A DNA stretch of 64,000 nt, taken from Gemmatimonadaceae bacterium (GTDB lineage: Bacteria > Gemmatimonadota > Gemmatimonadetes > Gemmatimonadales > Gemmatimonadaceae). Location of the stretch: the NCBI GenBank assembly GCA_030835125.1, contig JAUQWM010000051.1, positions 36,262-100,261 on the forward strand, in the 5' to 3' direction. Shown in pieces: positions 31,347 through 41,929 of the stretch. The notes under the pieces are model-generated. The model saw only the letters and a list, made by a program, of their open reading frames with translations. It was not told the origin of the DNA and searched no databases. Position numbers and translations under genes: made by a program. Positions within the stretch are counted from its first letter, which is position 1. Each line of letters starts with the position of its first letter.

Positions 31347-31802
31347 CTAGGCCTGGAGAACCGGCAGCCCGACCCGCGAACGCACCGCCGGCTCGTCCTG
31401 CAACAGGTCGGCCAGGTGAACACTCTCGAGGGCGTCGTCGATCCGCTGCTGGAGCATCATCCACACCGGACGGATGCTGCAGTTGGACGAGTCCGCGCAC
31501 CGGTCCTCGGCGACGGGATGCGTCAGGCACCGGACGTCGAACGTGGTGTGTTCGGATGCGGACACCACTTGCCGGACCGAGATGTCGCCCGGGTGCCTGG
31601 CGAGCACGTAGCCCCCATGCGCGCCGCGCACGCTGCTGACGATTCCCGCACGTCGCATGCGCAGCAGGATCTGCTCCACGTAATCGGCCGGCAGCTTTTC
31701 CTGCGCGGCGATCTCGCGGCCGGTCACCGGTCCGTCGCCAAACCGGCGGGCCAGGTTCAAGGAGCAGATCAGGCCGTACTCGGCCCACGTCGTGATGCGC
31801 AT
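31347..31802 (-). CDS. Rrf2-family transcriptional regulator with possible Fe-S cluster
   Basis: 151 residues. The winged helix-turn-helix start MRITTWAEYGLICSLNLARR, REIAAQEKLPADYVEQILL and VRGAHGGYVLARHPGDI are typical. Cysteines in FDVRCLTHPVAEDRC and ADSSNC fall in the region where IscR/NsrR bind an Fe-S cluster, so it may sense redox, NO or cluster status. Upstream gene is aspA and downstream an unknown protein; its targets are not shown by the sequence. Confidence 0.88.
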   Translation of the reverse strand: MRITTWAEYGLICSLNLARRFGDGPVTGREIAAQEKLPADYVEQILLRMRRAGIVSSVRGAHGGYVLARHPGDISVRQVVSASEHTTFDVRCLTHPVAEDRCADSSNCSIRPVWMMLQQRIDDALESVHLADLLQDEPAVRSRVGLPVLQA

Positions 31803-31844
31803 GTCAACGAAAGGTAGCGACCGCCGTCGGCTACCGGGATTGGC

Positions 31845-33263
31845 TCAGCCGCCCGACGGGGCGGGTCCGTGCTTCCCTCCCGGGACGCCAATCTCGGTCA
31901 TCTTCCTCAGGTCGAGCACCTCGTCCACTTCGGCGGCGGGAAGCACGCCATCCCGCCGCACGAGGTCTCGAATGAGCACCCCGTCCTTCACCGACCGCTT
32001 GCTCAGTTCCGCGGCCGCGGCATACCCGATCTGCGGCGCCAGGGCCGTGGCGAGGGCCGCCGAGCGTTCCACCCAGTATTCGCACATCGCCTGGTTGGCC
32101 TCGATGCCGCGGACGCACCGCTCGTCGAGCACGGTGGCCGCATTCGTCAGGATCCGCATCGACAGCAGGATGTTGTGCCCGATGACCGGCATCATGACGT
32201 TGAGTTCGAGCTGGCCGTGCTCGGCCGCCATCGAGACCGTCGTGTCGCAGCCGACCACCTGGAAGCAGACCTGGTTCACCATCTCCGGGATCGACGGGTT
32301 GATCTTCCCGGGCATGATCGAGGATCCCGGCTGCACCGCCGGCAGCTTGATCTCGTCGATGCCGGTCCGGGGACCCATCACCATCAACCGAAGGTCGCTG
32401 ACGATCTTGCTCAGGTCGAGCGCGAGCACACGCAACGCCGCCGAGAACCCGGCCGCGTCGCCCATGCTCTGCATCAGCTGGACGCGGTCCTGACCGACCC
32501 GGAGATCCAGTCCCGAGATCGCCTTCAGGTGTTTGTTCATGAGAGCCGGGTACTCCGGCTCCACCGTCACGCCGGTCCCCACGGCGCTGCCGCCAATGCC
32601 CAGGTCACGCAGGTAGTCCGCTGCCTCATGAACCCTGCGCAGGCCACGGGCGAGCGTCCCGGCATACGCGGTGAATTCCTGGCCCAGGCGGATCGGCATC
32701 GCATCCTGGAGGTGAGTGCGACCCGCCTTGACGATGCCGTCGAATTCCCTGCCCTTGGCTGCGAGCGATCCCTGCAGTGACTCGAACGCGGACGTCAGGG
32801 CCCCGAGCTGCGCCAGGCACGACAACCGGATCGAGGTGGGGATGGTGTCGTTCGTGCTCTGGGCCATGTTGACGTGGTCGTTCGGGTGCACGGGGGAGTA
32901 CGTCCCGCGCTTCCCGCCGAGCAGTTCGTTGGCCCGGTTGGCGAGCACTTCGTTGACGTTCATGTTGTGCGAGGTGCCCGCGCCTGCCTGGTAGGGATCC
33001 ACGACGAACTGGTCGTCGTGCCTGCCCGCCAGCACTTCATCCGCCGCCGCGACGATCGCGTCGGCGAGCCTGGCCTCGAGTCGTCCGGTGTCCCGGTGCG
33101 TGAGCGCGGCGGCCTTCTTGATCCACACCTGGGCGGTCACGAAGGGCTTCAGCGGACGCAGCCCGCTGATCGGGAAGTTCAGGACGGCGCGTTGCGTCTG
33201 CACGCCAAAGAGGGCGTCGTCGGGGACGTCGAGCGGTCCAAGCGGGTCTTTTTCGGTACGCAC
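31845..33263 (-). CDS. aspA: Aspartate ammonia-lyase (fumarase/aspartase superfamily)
   Basis: 472 residues. The superfamily signature GSSIMPGKINP and the catalytic Ser loop are present. Phrases DPYQAGAGTSHNMNVNEVLA and PEMVNQVCFQVVGCDTTVSMA are closer to aspartase than to fumarase C, so deamination of aspartate to fumarate is the better call. Fumarase C is the main alternative. Normal length. Downstream Rrf2 gene follows after 42 bp. Confidence 0.82.
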   Translation of the reverse strand: MRTEKDPLGPLDVPDDALFGVQTQRAVLNFPISGLRPLKPFVTAQVWIKKAAALTHRDTGRLEARLADAIVAAADEVLAGRHDDQFVVDPYQAGAGTSHNMNVNEVLANRANELLGGKRGTYSPVHPNDHVNMAQSTNDTIPTSIRLSCLAQLGALTSAFESLQGSLAAKGREFDGIVKAGRTHLQDAMPIRLGQEFTAYAGTLARGLRRVHEAADYLRDLGIGGSAVGTGVTVEPEYPALMNKHLKAISGLDLRVGQDRVQLMQSMGDAAGFSAALRVLALDLSKIVSDLRLMVMGPRTGIDEIKLPAVQPGSSIMPGKINPSIPEMVNQVCFQVVGCDTTVSMAAEHGQLELNVMMPVIGHNILLSMRILTNAATVLDERCVRGIEANQAMCEYWVERSAALATALAPQIGYAAAAELSKRSVKDGVLIRDLVRRDGVLPAAEVDEVLDLRKMTEIGVPGGKHGPAPSGG

Positions 33264-33295
33264 GGGATTGGGACGGTGGGAGAACGAACGAGAAC

Positions 33296-33325
33296 GGGGG
33301 CGACGGCGTGAACGCCGTCGCCCCC
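33296..33325 (-). terminator. Strong hairpin after the lipoprotein gene at 33349
   Basis: Perfect 13-bp arms GGGGGCGACGGCG / CGCCGTCGCCCCC with a TGAA loop. On the minus strand it is followed by GTTCTCGTTCGTTCTC, not a pure T-run. It separates the upstream lipoprotein gene from aspA. Confidence 0.7.
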
Positions 33326-33348
33326 GTCTGCCTTCCGAGCCCAGTCGT

Positions 33349-34173
33349 TCAGGGTTTCGGCGGCGTGGGCACCTGGTACGTCGAGATCACACCGAGGTTG
33401 GCATCACCGTTAGCGAGAACGTAATGCGTGCGCAGGCGAGTGGCCACCACCGCGCGCTGGCCCTGGCTCTCCGACCAGTTCCTGTGCCACCGGAACGGGA
33501 TCGAGTCGACGCCATCGTCGATGAAGGTGCAGAGGACGTTCCGGGTGAGGACGCCGGGATTCGTCGTGGTCTCGTACCGGAGCGAGACGATCATCTGGCT
33601 GCGCGGGTCCTGCGGAGTGGTCCACGTCAGCTGGATGGCCTCGGTGCCCTGGGGAATGTCGAGGGTGGAGGGGAAGCTGAACGCTTCCGCGGTCTTGGCG
33701 CGGATGGAGCCGCCGGGGTAGCCGCCCGAGACGCCGGCCACCGACACGACGATGCTGTCGCCCGGGGTGAAGGCCGGTGGGCCCCCGAGGTAGTGGTACG
33801 CCAGGCCTTCGGTGGTCGTCTCCCGATCCAGGATGTTCGCGATGCCGCCGATGGTCGACTCGATGGTCGGGCCGGCGTCGAGATAGGTGACCCCGGTCAG
33901 GCTGTTGCCTTCGGCGATCCCCACGTCGGCGCAGGTGTCGGTGGTGAGTTCCGCATTGGGGACGGCCGCGAGGTTGCCCTTGAAGAAGAGCCCCTCGACG
34001 TTGGCGAAATGCGCGCCCTGGAGGTCTTTCTGCGCGGAGGTGGTGACGAAGCCCCACGTCCCCTGCTGCTGGATTCCCTCCAGCGCGTTGTCGCAGGCAG
34101 CCACGAAGGCCGTCGCCAGGACGGGCGCGACCCAGGTCCATCGGGAAGGAGAACGGAATGTCCGGCGCATCAT
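33349..34173 (-). CDS. Uncharacterised lipoprotein
   Basis: 274 residues; a lipoprotein signal ends VLATAFVAAC. No family recognised. Mature sequence is beta-rich: GTWGFVTTSAQKDLQG, TYLDAGPTIESTIGGIANIL, GDSIVVSVAGVSGGYPGG, and ends DANLGVISTYQVPTPPKP. Two mature cysteines (TTDTCADVG and NVLCTF) may form a disulfide. Single transcription unit bounded by a hairpin downstream and a 150-bp gap upstream. Confidence 0.8.
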   Translation of the reverse strand: MMRRTFRSPSRWTWVAPVLATAFVAACDNALEGIQQQGTWGFVTTSAQKDLQGAHFANVEGLFFKGNLAAVPNAELTTDTCADVGIAEGNSLTGVTYLDAGPTIESTIGGIANILDRETTTEGLAYHYLGGPPAFTPGDSIVVSVAGVSGGYPGGSIRAKTAEAFSFPSTLDIPQGTEAIQLTWTTPQDPRSQMIVSLRYETTTNPGVLTRNVLCTFIDDGVDSIPFRWHRNWSESQGQRAVVATRLRTHYVLANGDANLGVISTYQVPTPPKP

Positions 34174-34323
34174 GGGTGGGTATGGGTTGGGTGTTGCCGG
34201 TGGCCGGCGCCGACGGCGCGGCCCCGGAAGGGCGGAAATCTGCGACGGTGACGGTGGATTGGCGACCCGGCGCTGCGACTCGTCCCGGCGCCGGCGGAAC
34301 CGGCCGGGCGCACCGACGGACGC

Positions 34324-34980
34324 CTAACGCGACGAACGGGGCAACAGCTCATGGACAAAGGGATTCGAACGGCGCTCCTCGGCGACGGTCGTGGCCGGAC
34401 CGTGGCCGGGCAGTACACGAGTCTCAGGGGGAAGTGCCAGGATGCGCTCCAGCGACCGGCCCAGCGCCGCCCGGCTCCCGAACGGGAGGTCGGTCCGGCC
34501 GACCGAGCCGGCGAAGAGGCAATCTCCGGCCAGCACGATCCCGTGGCCGTGGATCACCACATGTCCGGGTGCGTGCCCTGGGGTGTGCATCACCGTGAAG
34601 GACAACCCGCCCAGCCCCAGACCCTGACCCTCGACGAAGCGTTCCCCGGGGAGTTCGTCGCCCTCGAAGGGGAGCCCGTACGACGCAGCCTGGAACGGGC
34701 CGGCGTCGAACAGGGGGAGGTCTGCCTCGTGCAGGAACACCGGTACCCCGAACCGTCGGCGGACCGGCGCCACGGCGCCGATGTGATCAAAATGGGCGTG
34801 GGTGAGCCAGATCGCCTGCAACCGCACCCCGGCGCCCTCGATGGCCTCGATCAGGCGCTCGCCCTCCTCGCCGGGATCGACCATCGCGGCGTCGCCTGTG
34901 CCCCGGTCGATGACGAGGTACGCGTTCTCGAGGAGCGGGCCCGTCTCGAACCCGATGATCTCGAGGGTGGAGCCGCTCAC
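34324..34980 (-). CDS. Metallo-beta-lactamase fold hydrolase (glyoxalase II-like)
   Basis: 218 residues. Metal ligands are visible in order: [11 protein letters not shown] (HxHxDH), [15 protein letters not shown] (third His), [18 protein letters not shown] (bridging Asp), [19 protein letters not shown]. The final motif is typical of hydroxyacylglutathione hydrolase-like YcbL enzymes. It may hydrolyse a thioester. Start overlaps the trxB stop by 4 bp, tying it to thiol metabolism. Confidence 0.9.
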   Translation of the reverse strand: MSGSTLEIIGFETGPLLENAYLVIDRGTGDAAMVDPGEEGERLIEAIEGAGVRLQAIWLTHAHFDHIGAVAPVRRRFGVPVFLHEADLPLFDAGPFQAASYGLPFEGDELPGERFVEGQGLGLGGLSFTVMHTPGHAPGHVVIHGHGIVLAGDCLFAGSVGRTDLPFGSRAALGRSLERILALPPETRVLPGHGPATTVAEERRSNPFVHELLPRSSR

Positions 34981-35930
34981 ACCGTCACGCCGGCGTCGCG
35001 GCGGGCGGTCAGGTACTTCTCGGCGGCGATCGCGGCCGTCGTCGCGTCACCCACCGCGGTCGTGACCTGGCGCGTCAACTGCACGCGCACATCCCCTGCC
35101 GCGAACAGGCCGGGAATCGAGGTCTGCATGTTGGTGTCGGTCACGAGGTACCCCATCGCGTCGTGGTCGACGTGCTCCTCGATGATCCCGGTATTCGGGC
35201 GGAAGCCTATGAACACGAACATCCCGGTCGCGGCGAGATCGGACGCGGCGCCCGTCTTCACGTTCCGCAGCGACAGGTGGTGCACCAGCCCCTGCTCGTC
35301 CCCGATGACCTGCTCGACGACGGTGTCGAAGATGACCTCGATCTTCGGGTTCTCGAAGACCCGCTTCTGCACGATCTTCGACGCGCGAAACTCGTCGCGC
35401 CGATGGATCAGGTACACCCTGGCGGCGTACCGGGTGAGGAAGTCGGCTTCCTCGCAGGCCGCGTCGCCACCGCCCACGACGGCAATGACCTGGCCACGGA
35501 AGAAGGCGCCGTCGCAGATCGCGCAGTACGACACGCCCTTCCCCGCGTACTCGACTTCACCGGGAATCCCCAGCTTGATCGGCGTCCCGCCCGCGGTGAC
35601 GATGACGGCCGGCGCCCGGTACACCTCGCCGTTGTCGCACGTGCACTCGAACATCTCCCCGAGTTTGCGGATCGAGGTGACCCCCGCCGTGCGGAACTCG
35701 GCCCCGAATTTCTTCGCGTGGCTCTCGAACTTCTGCGCCAGTTCCCAGCCCAGGACGTGCTCGAATCCCGGGTAGTCCTCGATCAGCTCGGTGTTGAGCA
35801 ACTCGCCACCGGGTGCGCCTCGCTCGAGCACCACGGTCCGCAGCATCGAGCGGCCGGCATACAGCGCGGCGGTCATGCCGGCGGGACCGGCGCCGACGAT
35901 GATGACCTCGTACTCGAACTCGTTCGACAC
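34977..35930 (-). CDS. trxB: Thioredoxin reductase
   Basis: 317 residues: FAD site [20 protein letters not shown], redox-active [17 protein letters not shown] site [15 protein letters not shown], and [23 protein letters not shown]. It reduces thioredoxin with NADPH. The GTG at 35930 (MSNEFEYEV) is preferred. A longer frame from 35981 would translate a heptamer array into [17 protein letters not shown], which is unlikely to be real. Coupled to the MBL hydrolase downstream. Confidence 0.95.
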   Translation of the reverse strand: MSNEFEYEVIIVGAGPAGMTAALYAGRSMLRTVVLERGAPGGELLNTELIEDYPGFEHVLGWELAQKFESHAKKFGAEFRTAGVTSIRKLGEMFECTCDNGEVYRAPAVIVTAGGTPIKLGIPGEVEYAGKGVSYCAICDGAFFRGQVIAVVGGGDAACEEADFLTRYAARVYLIHRRDEFRASKIVQKRVFENPKIEVIFDTVVEQVIGDEQGLVHHLSLRNVKTGAASDLAATGMFVFIGFRPNTGIIEEHVDHDAMGYLVTDTNMQTSIPGLFAAGDVRVQLTRQVTTAVGDATTAAIAAEKYLTARRDAGVTV

Positions 35931-35938
35931 CAGTCGGG

Positions 35939-35973
35939 AGATGAAAGATGGGCGAGGAGAGATGGGAGATGAG
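35939..35973. repeat. Heptamer array D (AGATGGG family), upstream of trxB
   Basis: Units AGATGAA, AGATGGG, CGAGGAG, AGATGGG, AGATGAG. It lies 8 bp upstream of the preferred trxB GTG, so it occupies the ribosome-binding region. Same unit family as array B. Confidence 0.85.
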
Positions 35974-36054
35974 AACGGCACGTCTCCACCTCGAGTGAAA
36001 TCTGTCAGGGCGTCAAGGGCTGCGGTATTCGCGACTTCCCCGTCCTGGTGTCGG

Positions 36055-36789
36055 TCAGCGCCTGACGCTCCGCCCGCCGTCCACGACCAGCGTCTCTCCG
36101 GTCACGTAGTTCGCGTGCAACAGGTACAGCACGGCCTGCACGACATCGTCCGGCGTGCCCTGGCGCGCGAGCGGGGTGGTCTCGTTGAGGCGTGCGGCGG
36201 CCTTTTCGTCGAACCGTTCCGGCAGCAGCACATTGCCCGGCGCGACCGCGTTGACACGGATGCGCGGCGCCAGCACGCGCGCCAGCGCCCGCGTGCTGTA
36301 GACGACACCTGCCTTGCTGACACCGTGAGGGAGATACCCGGGCCACGTCTCGAAGGCCGCGAGATCCGCGATGTTGACAATCGATGCGCCCTCAGGAAGG
36401 TGACGTGCCGCCTCCTGTGCGATGAGAAACGGAGCTCGCAAGTTGAGGTTCAGCACCGCGTCCCAGCGTTCGGCGGTGATGTCGCCGAAGGGCATCCGCA
36501 CCATGACCGCGGCCGAGTTGACCACCACATCGAGCCGCCCGCACACCCGTACGACGTCCCGAACCAGCTGCGCCGGGGCATCGGGGTGCGTCAGGTTGGC
36601 CTGGAACAGCGTCGCACCGCTCCCGCCTTCGTGAATGAGCCGCATCGCCTCCTCGGCCATCGACTGCGCGGAGTGATAGTGCAGCGCGATATCGTATCCG
36701 TCGCGCGCGAGTCCCAGGGCGATCGCCCGGCCGACGCGATGGGCAGCGCCCGTCACCAGCGCGACCGGGCGTCGCAACTCGCTGGTCAT
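36055..36789 (-). CDS. Short-chain dehydrogenase/reductase
   Basis: 244 residues, classical [22 protein letters not shown] (NADPH site with Arg), [13 protein letters not shown], catalytic Tyr region replaced by [13 protein letters not shown] in which H sits where the Tyr of YxxxK is usual (PHGVSK), then [11 protein letters not shown]. The AHRVGRAI start is like pteridine reductases (FolM/PTR1). The atypical active site needs checking. Overlaps the PHP gene by 4 bp. Confidence 0.85.
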   Translation of the reverse strand: MTSELRRPVALVTGAAHRVGRAIALGLARDGYDIALHYHSAQSMAEEAMRLIHEGGSGATLFQANLTHPDAPAQLVRDVVRVCGRLDVVVNSAAVMVRMPFGDITAERWDAVLNLNLRAPFLIAQEAARHLPEGASIVNIADLAAFETWPGYLPHGVSKAGVVYSTRALARVLAPRIRVNAVAPGNVLLPERFDEKAAARLNETTPLARQGTPDDVVQAVLYLLHANYVTGETLVVDGGRSVRR

Positions 36790-37658
36790 TCGAGCGCCGC
36801 GCGGCGGTGCCGGACGGATTCGGCGCGCGCCCGCTGCAGGTCCAGCCATTCGCCGGGGACCTTCATCGACCCCACGACCCGCGAACCGTCCGTGGCGCCG
36901 TGGGAATCCGACCCGCCGCTCGGCACCAGCCCGAAATGGTGGCAGAGCGCGAGCAGTCGCGCGCGATCCTCGGCGGAGTGCGAGGGATGGATGACCTCGA
37001 CACCGTCGAGTCCCATGCCGGCCAGTGCGCTGATCCTCGCCATGCTTCCGTCGGGTCCGGGGTGAGCCAGCACCGCGATGCCGCCACACCGATGTACCAG
37101 TTCGATCGCCTCGGGGATCCCGATGCGACGCTTGTCGAGGTAGGCTGGTCGGCCGGCGCCGAGGTAGCGGTCGAAAGCGTCGCGCAGGTCCATGGCCCAG
37201 CCATTCTCGACCAGGGCGCGCGCCACGTGGGGCCGGCCGATGGCGGCATCCTTCGCCACGGTGAGCACGTCGTCGAACGTGATCCGGACGCCGAGCGCGT
37301 TGAGCTTCCGCACGATCTCCTCGGCGCGTTCGCGACGCGCAAAGCGGAAAACGCCCAGGGAATCTCCCATCACCTGCACCTGTTCGAGGTGCAGTCCGAG
37401 AAGGTGGACCTCGTCGTCACCCTCGTACGCGCTGAGCTCGACGCCGGGGACCAGTTCGATCCCTGCCCCCTCCGCGGCGAGGCGCGCACCCGCGATGCCC
37501 TCGACCGTGTCGTGGTCAGTCAGGGCGATCGCCATGACGCCGGCGGCGCGCGCGGCGGTGACCACCGCCTCCGGCGGGGTCGTCCCGTCCGAGGCGGTCG
37601 AGTGCAGGTGCAGGTCGATGTGCCGCGCGGCGGTCGGCGCCGCGCCGGCACCGGTCAC
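36786..37658 (-). CDS. PHP-domain phosphoesterase (RNase AM/TrpH-like)
   Basis: 290 residues. Metal site HIDLHLHSTASDGTTPPEAV, ALTDHDTVEGI, PGVELSAY, AVLAHPGPDGS, EVIHPSHSAED and GGSDSHGA contain the His/Asp ligands of the three-metal PHP site. Relatives remove phosphates from 3',5'-bisphosphonucleotides or trim RNA 5' ends. Overlaps both neighbours by 4 bp, so it belongs to a tight operon. Confidence 0.9.
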   Translation of the reverse strand: MTGAGAAPTAARHIDLHLHSTASDGTTPPEAVVTAARAAGVMAIALTDHDTVEGIAGARLAAEGAGIELVPGVELSAYEGDDEVHLLGLHLEQVQVMGDSLGVFRFARRERAEEIVRKLNALGVRITFDDVLTVAKDAAIGRPHVARALVENGWAMDLRDAFDRYLGAGRPAYLDKRRIGIPEAIELVHRCGGIAVLAHPGPDGSMARISALAGMGLDGVEVIHPSHSAEDRARLLALCHHFGLVPSGGSDSHGATDGSRVVGSMKVPGEWLDLQRARAESVRHRRAALE

Positions 37659-37921
37659 GGCGCGTAGCCGGCTTCCGGCGACGTGTCGCTGGGCTGCGAT
37701 TGCGAGAACAGGCGACGGACTTCGTCGTCAGGCATTTCGGCGAGTGCCTGTTCGCGGGAGCGCGTCCCGACGGGGCTGTAGCGGGTCACGCGGACTTCCC
37801 GATGGCTGCCCGTGCCGGCGATGAACAGCAGGCCGAATTCGTCGTGCTCGTTCAGGGTGATGTACCCGGACGGGAAGACCCGCCACGCCTTGCCATCGAT
37901 GCTGAGAGAACGGGTGGGCAT
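37655..37921 (-). CDS. Small uncharacterised protein
   Basis: 88 residues, no family recognised. No signal or membrane span. The first half looks beta-rich (AWRVFPSGYITLNEHDEFGL, LLFIAGTGSHREVRVTRYSP), the second half helical and ends QPSDTSPEAGYAP. The stop overlaps the PHP start by 4 bp, supporting its reality and co-translation. Confidence 0.72.
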   Translation of the reverse strand: MPTRSLSIDGKAWRVFPSGYITLNEHDEFGLLFIAGTGSHREVRVTRYSPVGTRSREQALAEMPDDEVRRLFSQSQPSDTSPEAGYAP

Positions 37922-37924
37922 GCG

Positions 37925-38179
37925 TCAGGAGAGCTCCACTTCGGTGAGGATTTCGGGGTCCGCGACCAGCCCCGCGGCGTCCCGCGCGCGGGCGAGGGTG
38001 GCGGTGTCAGGCGCCTCCACGAACTCCAGGAAGGACCCGGGTCGCGCCGCGCTCGAGAACACCCAGTAGTTCGCGCCGGCGGCCTTCACGCGGTCGCGGC
38101 GCGCGCGCAGCATCGCCCGGGCCGCATCGCCGTCGTCCGGATGGCCCTGGCGCCAGTCGGCACTCAGCACGTGCGCCAC
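37925..38179 (-). CDS. Small uncharacterised protein
   Basis: 84 residues: MAHVLSADWRQGHPDDGDAA, ANYWVFSSAARPGSFLEFVE, then a short tail. The central pattern (YWVF...FLEFVEA) is like small dimeric alpha/beta-barrel proteins of the antibiotic-monooxygenase type, but this is only a resemblance. Three bp from each neighbouring gene, so within the same operon as the E2 gene and PHP gene. Confidence 0.7.
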   Translation of the reverse strand: MAHVLSADWRQGHPDDGDAARAMLRARRDRVKAAGANYWVFSSAARPGSFLEFVEAPDTATLARARDAAGLVADPEILTEVELS

Positions 38180-38182
38180 TCG

Positions 38183-39508
38183 TCAGGCTCCCGGCTCGGC
38201 GATCGACTCGAGCTGCTGCTTCACGAAGGCCATGAACCGGTCGGCGTCCGACCCGTCGACGATGCGGTGGTCGAACGAGAGGAAGAAGTGGGCACAGGTC
38301 CGGATCGCGATGAGGTCCTCCCCCTCGGGGCCCTTCACGACCTTCGGCCGCTTCTCGATCGTCCCCGTGCCCAGGATTGCGACCGTGGGCTGCGGGATGA
38401 CCGGCGTGCCCATGATCGACCCGAAGACGCCCGGATTGGTGATGCTGAACGTGGCGTCCTGCACTTCCTCGGGCTTGAGCTTCTTGGCGCGCGCCCGCTG
38501 GGCCAGGTCGTTCAGGGAGCGCGTCAGCCCGGCCAGGGAGTAGTTGTCCGCATCGCGGATGACGGGCACGATGAGCCCCCAGTCGAGCGCGACCGCGATG
38601 CCGATGTGGTAGTGCTTGCGAAAGACGATGTCGTTGCCCCGCACGGCGGCATTGATCATCGGGAACTTCTTCAGCCCCTCGACCACCGCCTGGATGATGA
38701 ACGGGAGGTAGGTGAGCTTGTCACCGCGCTGGTCGAACTCCGGGCGGAGCCGGTCCCGCACGCGCGTGACGCGGGTCAGGTCCACCTCGAACACGGTCGT
38801 CACGTGTGCCGACGTCTGCTTCGAGTACGCCATGTGGCCGGCCGTGAGCCGCCGGATCTTGGTCATCGGCTCGACCACGTCCCCCGGCCAGGGCGTAACG
38901 ACCGGTGGCTGGTAGTCGAATCCCGCGGGGGCGTACATCGAGGGGCGCGGCGCGGCCGGTGCCGGCGCGGCGCCCGACTCGAGGTACGCGGCGAGGTCCT
39001 TCCGGGTGACGCGACCGGCGATGCCCGACCCGCTGAGCGCGGTGATATCCACGCCATGCTCGGCGGCCATCCGCCTGACGAGGGGTGACGACTTCGTTCG
39101 CAGGCGTTCCTCGAGCGACCCGGGGGCCGCGGCGGGGCCGACCGCAGGCGGCAGCGACGCGACACCGTCCTTGACGCGGCGCGGCGCGGATTCCCCGTCG
39201 ACGGCCGTGGTGGCCACCTCCGCCCGCGCTGCCGGTGCCGAGGACGCCACCGGAATGGCCGCGGTCACGTCGGTCTCCAGCCGCGCGACCACCGCATTCA
39301 CCGCCACGGTCTCGCCTTCCTGCACCAGGACCTCGGCGAGGACACCGGCGCTGGCGGCCTGCACCTCGGAATCGACCTTGTCGGTCGAGATCTCGAAGAT
39401 GGTCTCGTCGCGCTTGACCGCATCACCGACCTTCTTGAGCCACTTCGTCAACGTGCCTTCGGCGAGGGATTCCCCCATCGAGGGCATCAGGACATCGATA
39501 CGTGCCAA
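38183..39508 (-). CDS. Dihydrolipoamide acyltransferase (E2) of a 2-oxo acid dehydrogenase complex
   Basis: 441 residues. Lipoyl domain at residues 1-75 with the modified lysine in FEISTDKVDSEVQAAS; Ala/Pro linker; E3-binding domain about 135-170 (SPLVRRMAAEHGVDITALSG, RVTRKDLAAYL); catalytic domain with SFDHRIVDGSDADRFMAF (HxxxD). Whether it serves pyruvate, 2-oxoglutarate or branched-chain acids cannot be decided: E1 and E3 are not nearby. Start MARIDVLMPSMGESLAEG fits. Confidence 0.93.
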   Translation of the reverse strand: MARIDVLMPSMGESLAEGTLTKWLKKVGDAVKRDETIFEISTDKVDSEVQAASAGVLAEVLVQEGETVAVNAVVARLETDVTAAIPVASSAPAARAEVATTAVDGESAPRRVKDGVASLPPAVGPAAAPGSLEERLRTKSSPLVRRMAAEHGVDITALSGSGIAGRVTRKDLAAYLESGAAPAPAAPRPSMYAPAGFDYQPPVVTPWPGDVVEPMTKIRRLTAGHMAYSKQTSAHVTTVFEVDLTRVTRVRDRLRPEFDQRGDKLTYLPFIIQAVVEGLKKFPMINAAVRGNDIVFRKHYHIGIAVALDWGLIVPVIRDADNYSLAGLTRSLNDLAQRARAKKLKPEEVQDATFSITNPGVFGSIMGTPVIPQPTVAILGTGTIEKRPKVVKGPEGEDLIAIRTCAHFFLSFDHRIVDGSDADRFMAFVKQQLESIAEPGA

Positions 39509-39518
39509 GGCTTCGTCC

Positions 39519-39821
39519 TCAGCTGGTTGGGCGCGCGTTCTCGGCGCGTCGGAGACGTCGGAGGGCCAGGATCGGCAACGTGGTGGCCCCCAGAATCATG
39601 CCCGCGACGGCAAAGTAGTACCAGTCGCAAGCGGGCGTTCCCTCGATGGGAACGCACCCGCGGATGCTGCCGGTCACCTTGCCGACGAGCACGCCGATCA
39701 TGCCACCACTGGCGAGCCCCACGAACGTGGTGAAGCAGCCGACGCCGATGCGCCGGGCCCGCGTCATTTCGGCGTCGGACAACCCGGGACCTGGTTGACT
39801 GCCCCCCGCCGGACCGTCCAC
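39519..39821 (-). CDS. Small membrane protein, uncharacterised
   Basis: 100 residues. Two membrane spans, GVGCFTTFVGLASGGMIGVLVG and YYFAVAGMILGATTLPILAL, linked by a loop with two cysteines (RGCVPIEGTPACDW) that could form a disulfide outside the cytoplasm. The tail is basic. No family recognised. Lies between the E2 gene and another unknown gene. Confidence 0.68.
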   Translation of the reverse strand: MDGPAGGSQPGPGLSDAEMTRARRIGVGCFTTFVGLASGGMIGVLVGKVTGSIRGCVPIEGTPACDWYYFAVAGMILGATTLPILALRRLRRAENARPTS

Positions 39822-39827
39822 GCGAGC

Positions 39828-40139
39828 CTAGTACGCCGCCTCGAGCGTGTGCGACGGTTCGGCCTTCCGGTGGATCGCCACAAAGAAGCGCTTCACGTTC
39901 CGGTCGAGCCGGCTCTCGCCCATCTGGTCGGTGGTCGCCTCGACGAACGTGTAATGCCCCCCCTCGGGCCGCGCCGTGAGCTGGACGGTCGCCGTGACCT
40001 CGGGCGTGCCGATGACGCCGCGCCAGGTCCCGGACCGGCCCGCCGCCGCCACCTTCGCCAGGCCCAGCGCAGAAAAGAACGCGTCCGCCTCCGCCATCAC
40101 GTCGGCGGGCGAAAGATGGGTTCGATGAAAGTGTCGCAT
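39828..40139 (-). CDS. Small uncharacterised protein
   Basis: 103 residues from the ATG at 40139 (MRHFHRTHLSPADVMAEADA). An alpha/beta pattern, FFSALGLAKVAAAGRSGTWR then GVIGTPEVTATVQLTARPEG, GHYTFVEATTDQMGESRLDR and NVKRFFVAIHRKAE. It could be a small START/SRPBCC-like or hydrolase fragment, not recognised. Starts 1 bp from the stop of the upstream lipoprotein gene. Confidence 0.7.
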   Translation of the reverse strand: MRHFHRTHLSPADVMAEADAFFSALGLAKVAAAGRSGTWRGVIGTPEVTATVQLTARPEGGHYTFVEATTDQMGESRLDRNVKRFFVAIHRKAEPSHTLEAAY

Positions 40140-40140
40140 G

Positions 40141-40562
40141 CTATTTGACCTCTCCACGAGCAGGAAAGACTTCCTGCATCCAGTCCATTCGCTCGAGCGG
40201 CAGGGTGGAGTCGCGCTGGAAGCGGATCGCGACCGCCCACTGTCCCGCCGTGATGAAGTGCATGGTGGCGTAATACGTTCCCAGCTCGTCGCCCTTCACC
40301 AGCGGATCGTAGACGTCGATGCCGTCGCTGCTGGTGGCGAAGATCTGCCCGCGACCGGCCTCGATGGGCTCGCCGGTCTCGCGGTCGCTCACCACGACCT
40401 TGTACCGGACGGACTCCCGCGCGCGCGGAGGCACGGGATCGGGAAGGACACTGAGGACCATGTCCTTGGTGAGGAATCGCTGGCTGAGGTCGCGGGGGCC
40501 GGACTGGCAGGCCGCCGCCACGACCACGGCCATGATCGCGAAGTGCCAGCGCCGGGTCTTGG

Positions 40563-40566
<4 letters not shown>
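40141..40566 (-). CDS. Small lipoprotein, possible YtkA/FixH-like beta domain
   Basis: 141 residues, GTG start. Lipoprotein signal MTKTRRWHFAIMAVVVAAAC. The mature part has an Ig-like pattern: ESVRYKVVVSDRETGEPIEA, GRGQIFATSSDGIDVYDPLV, GTYYATMHFITAGQWAVAIR, which resembles YtkA/FixH-like domains that support copper or oxidase assembly. That link is weak. The start overlaps the ino1 stop (GTGA). Confidence 0.75.
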
Positions 40567-41894
<1,328 letters not shown>

Positions 41895-41929
41895 GTCGTG
41901 ATTCTCCGTAGTGGATGTCCCCGGACGCG

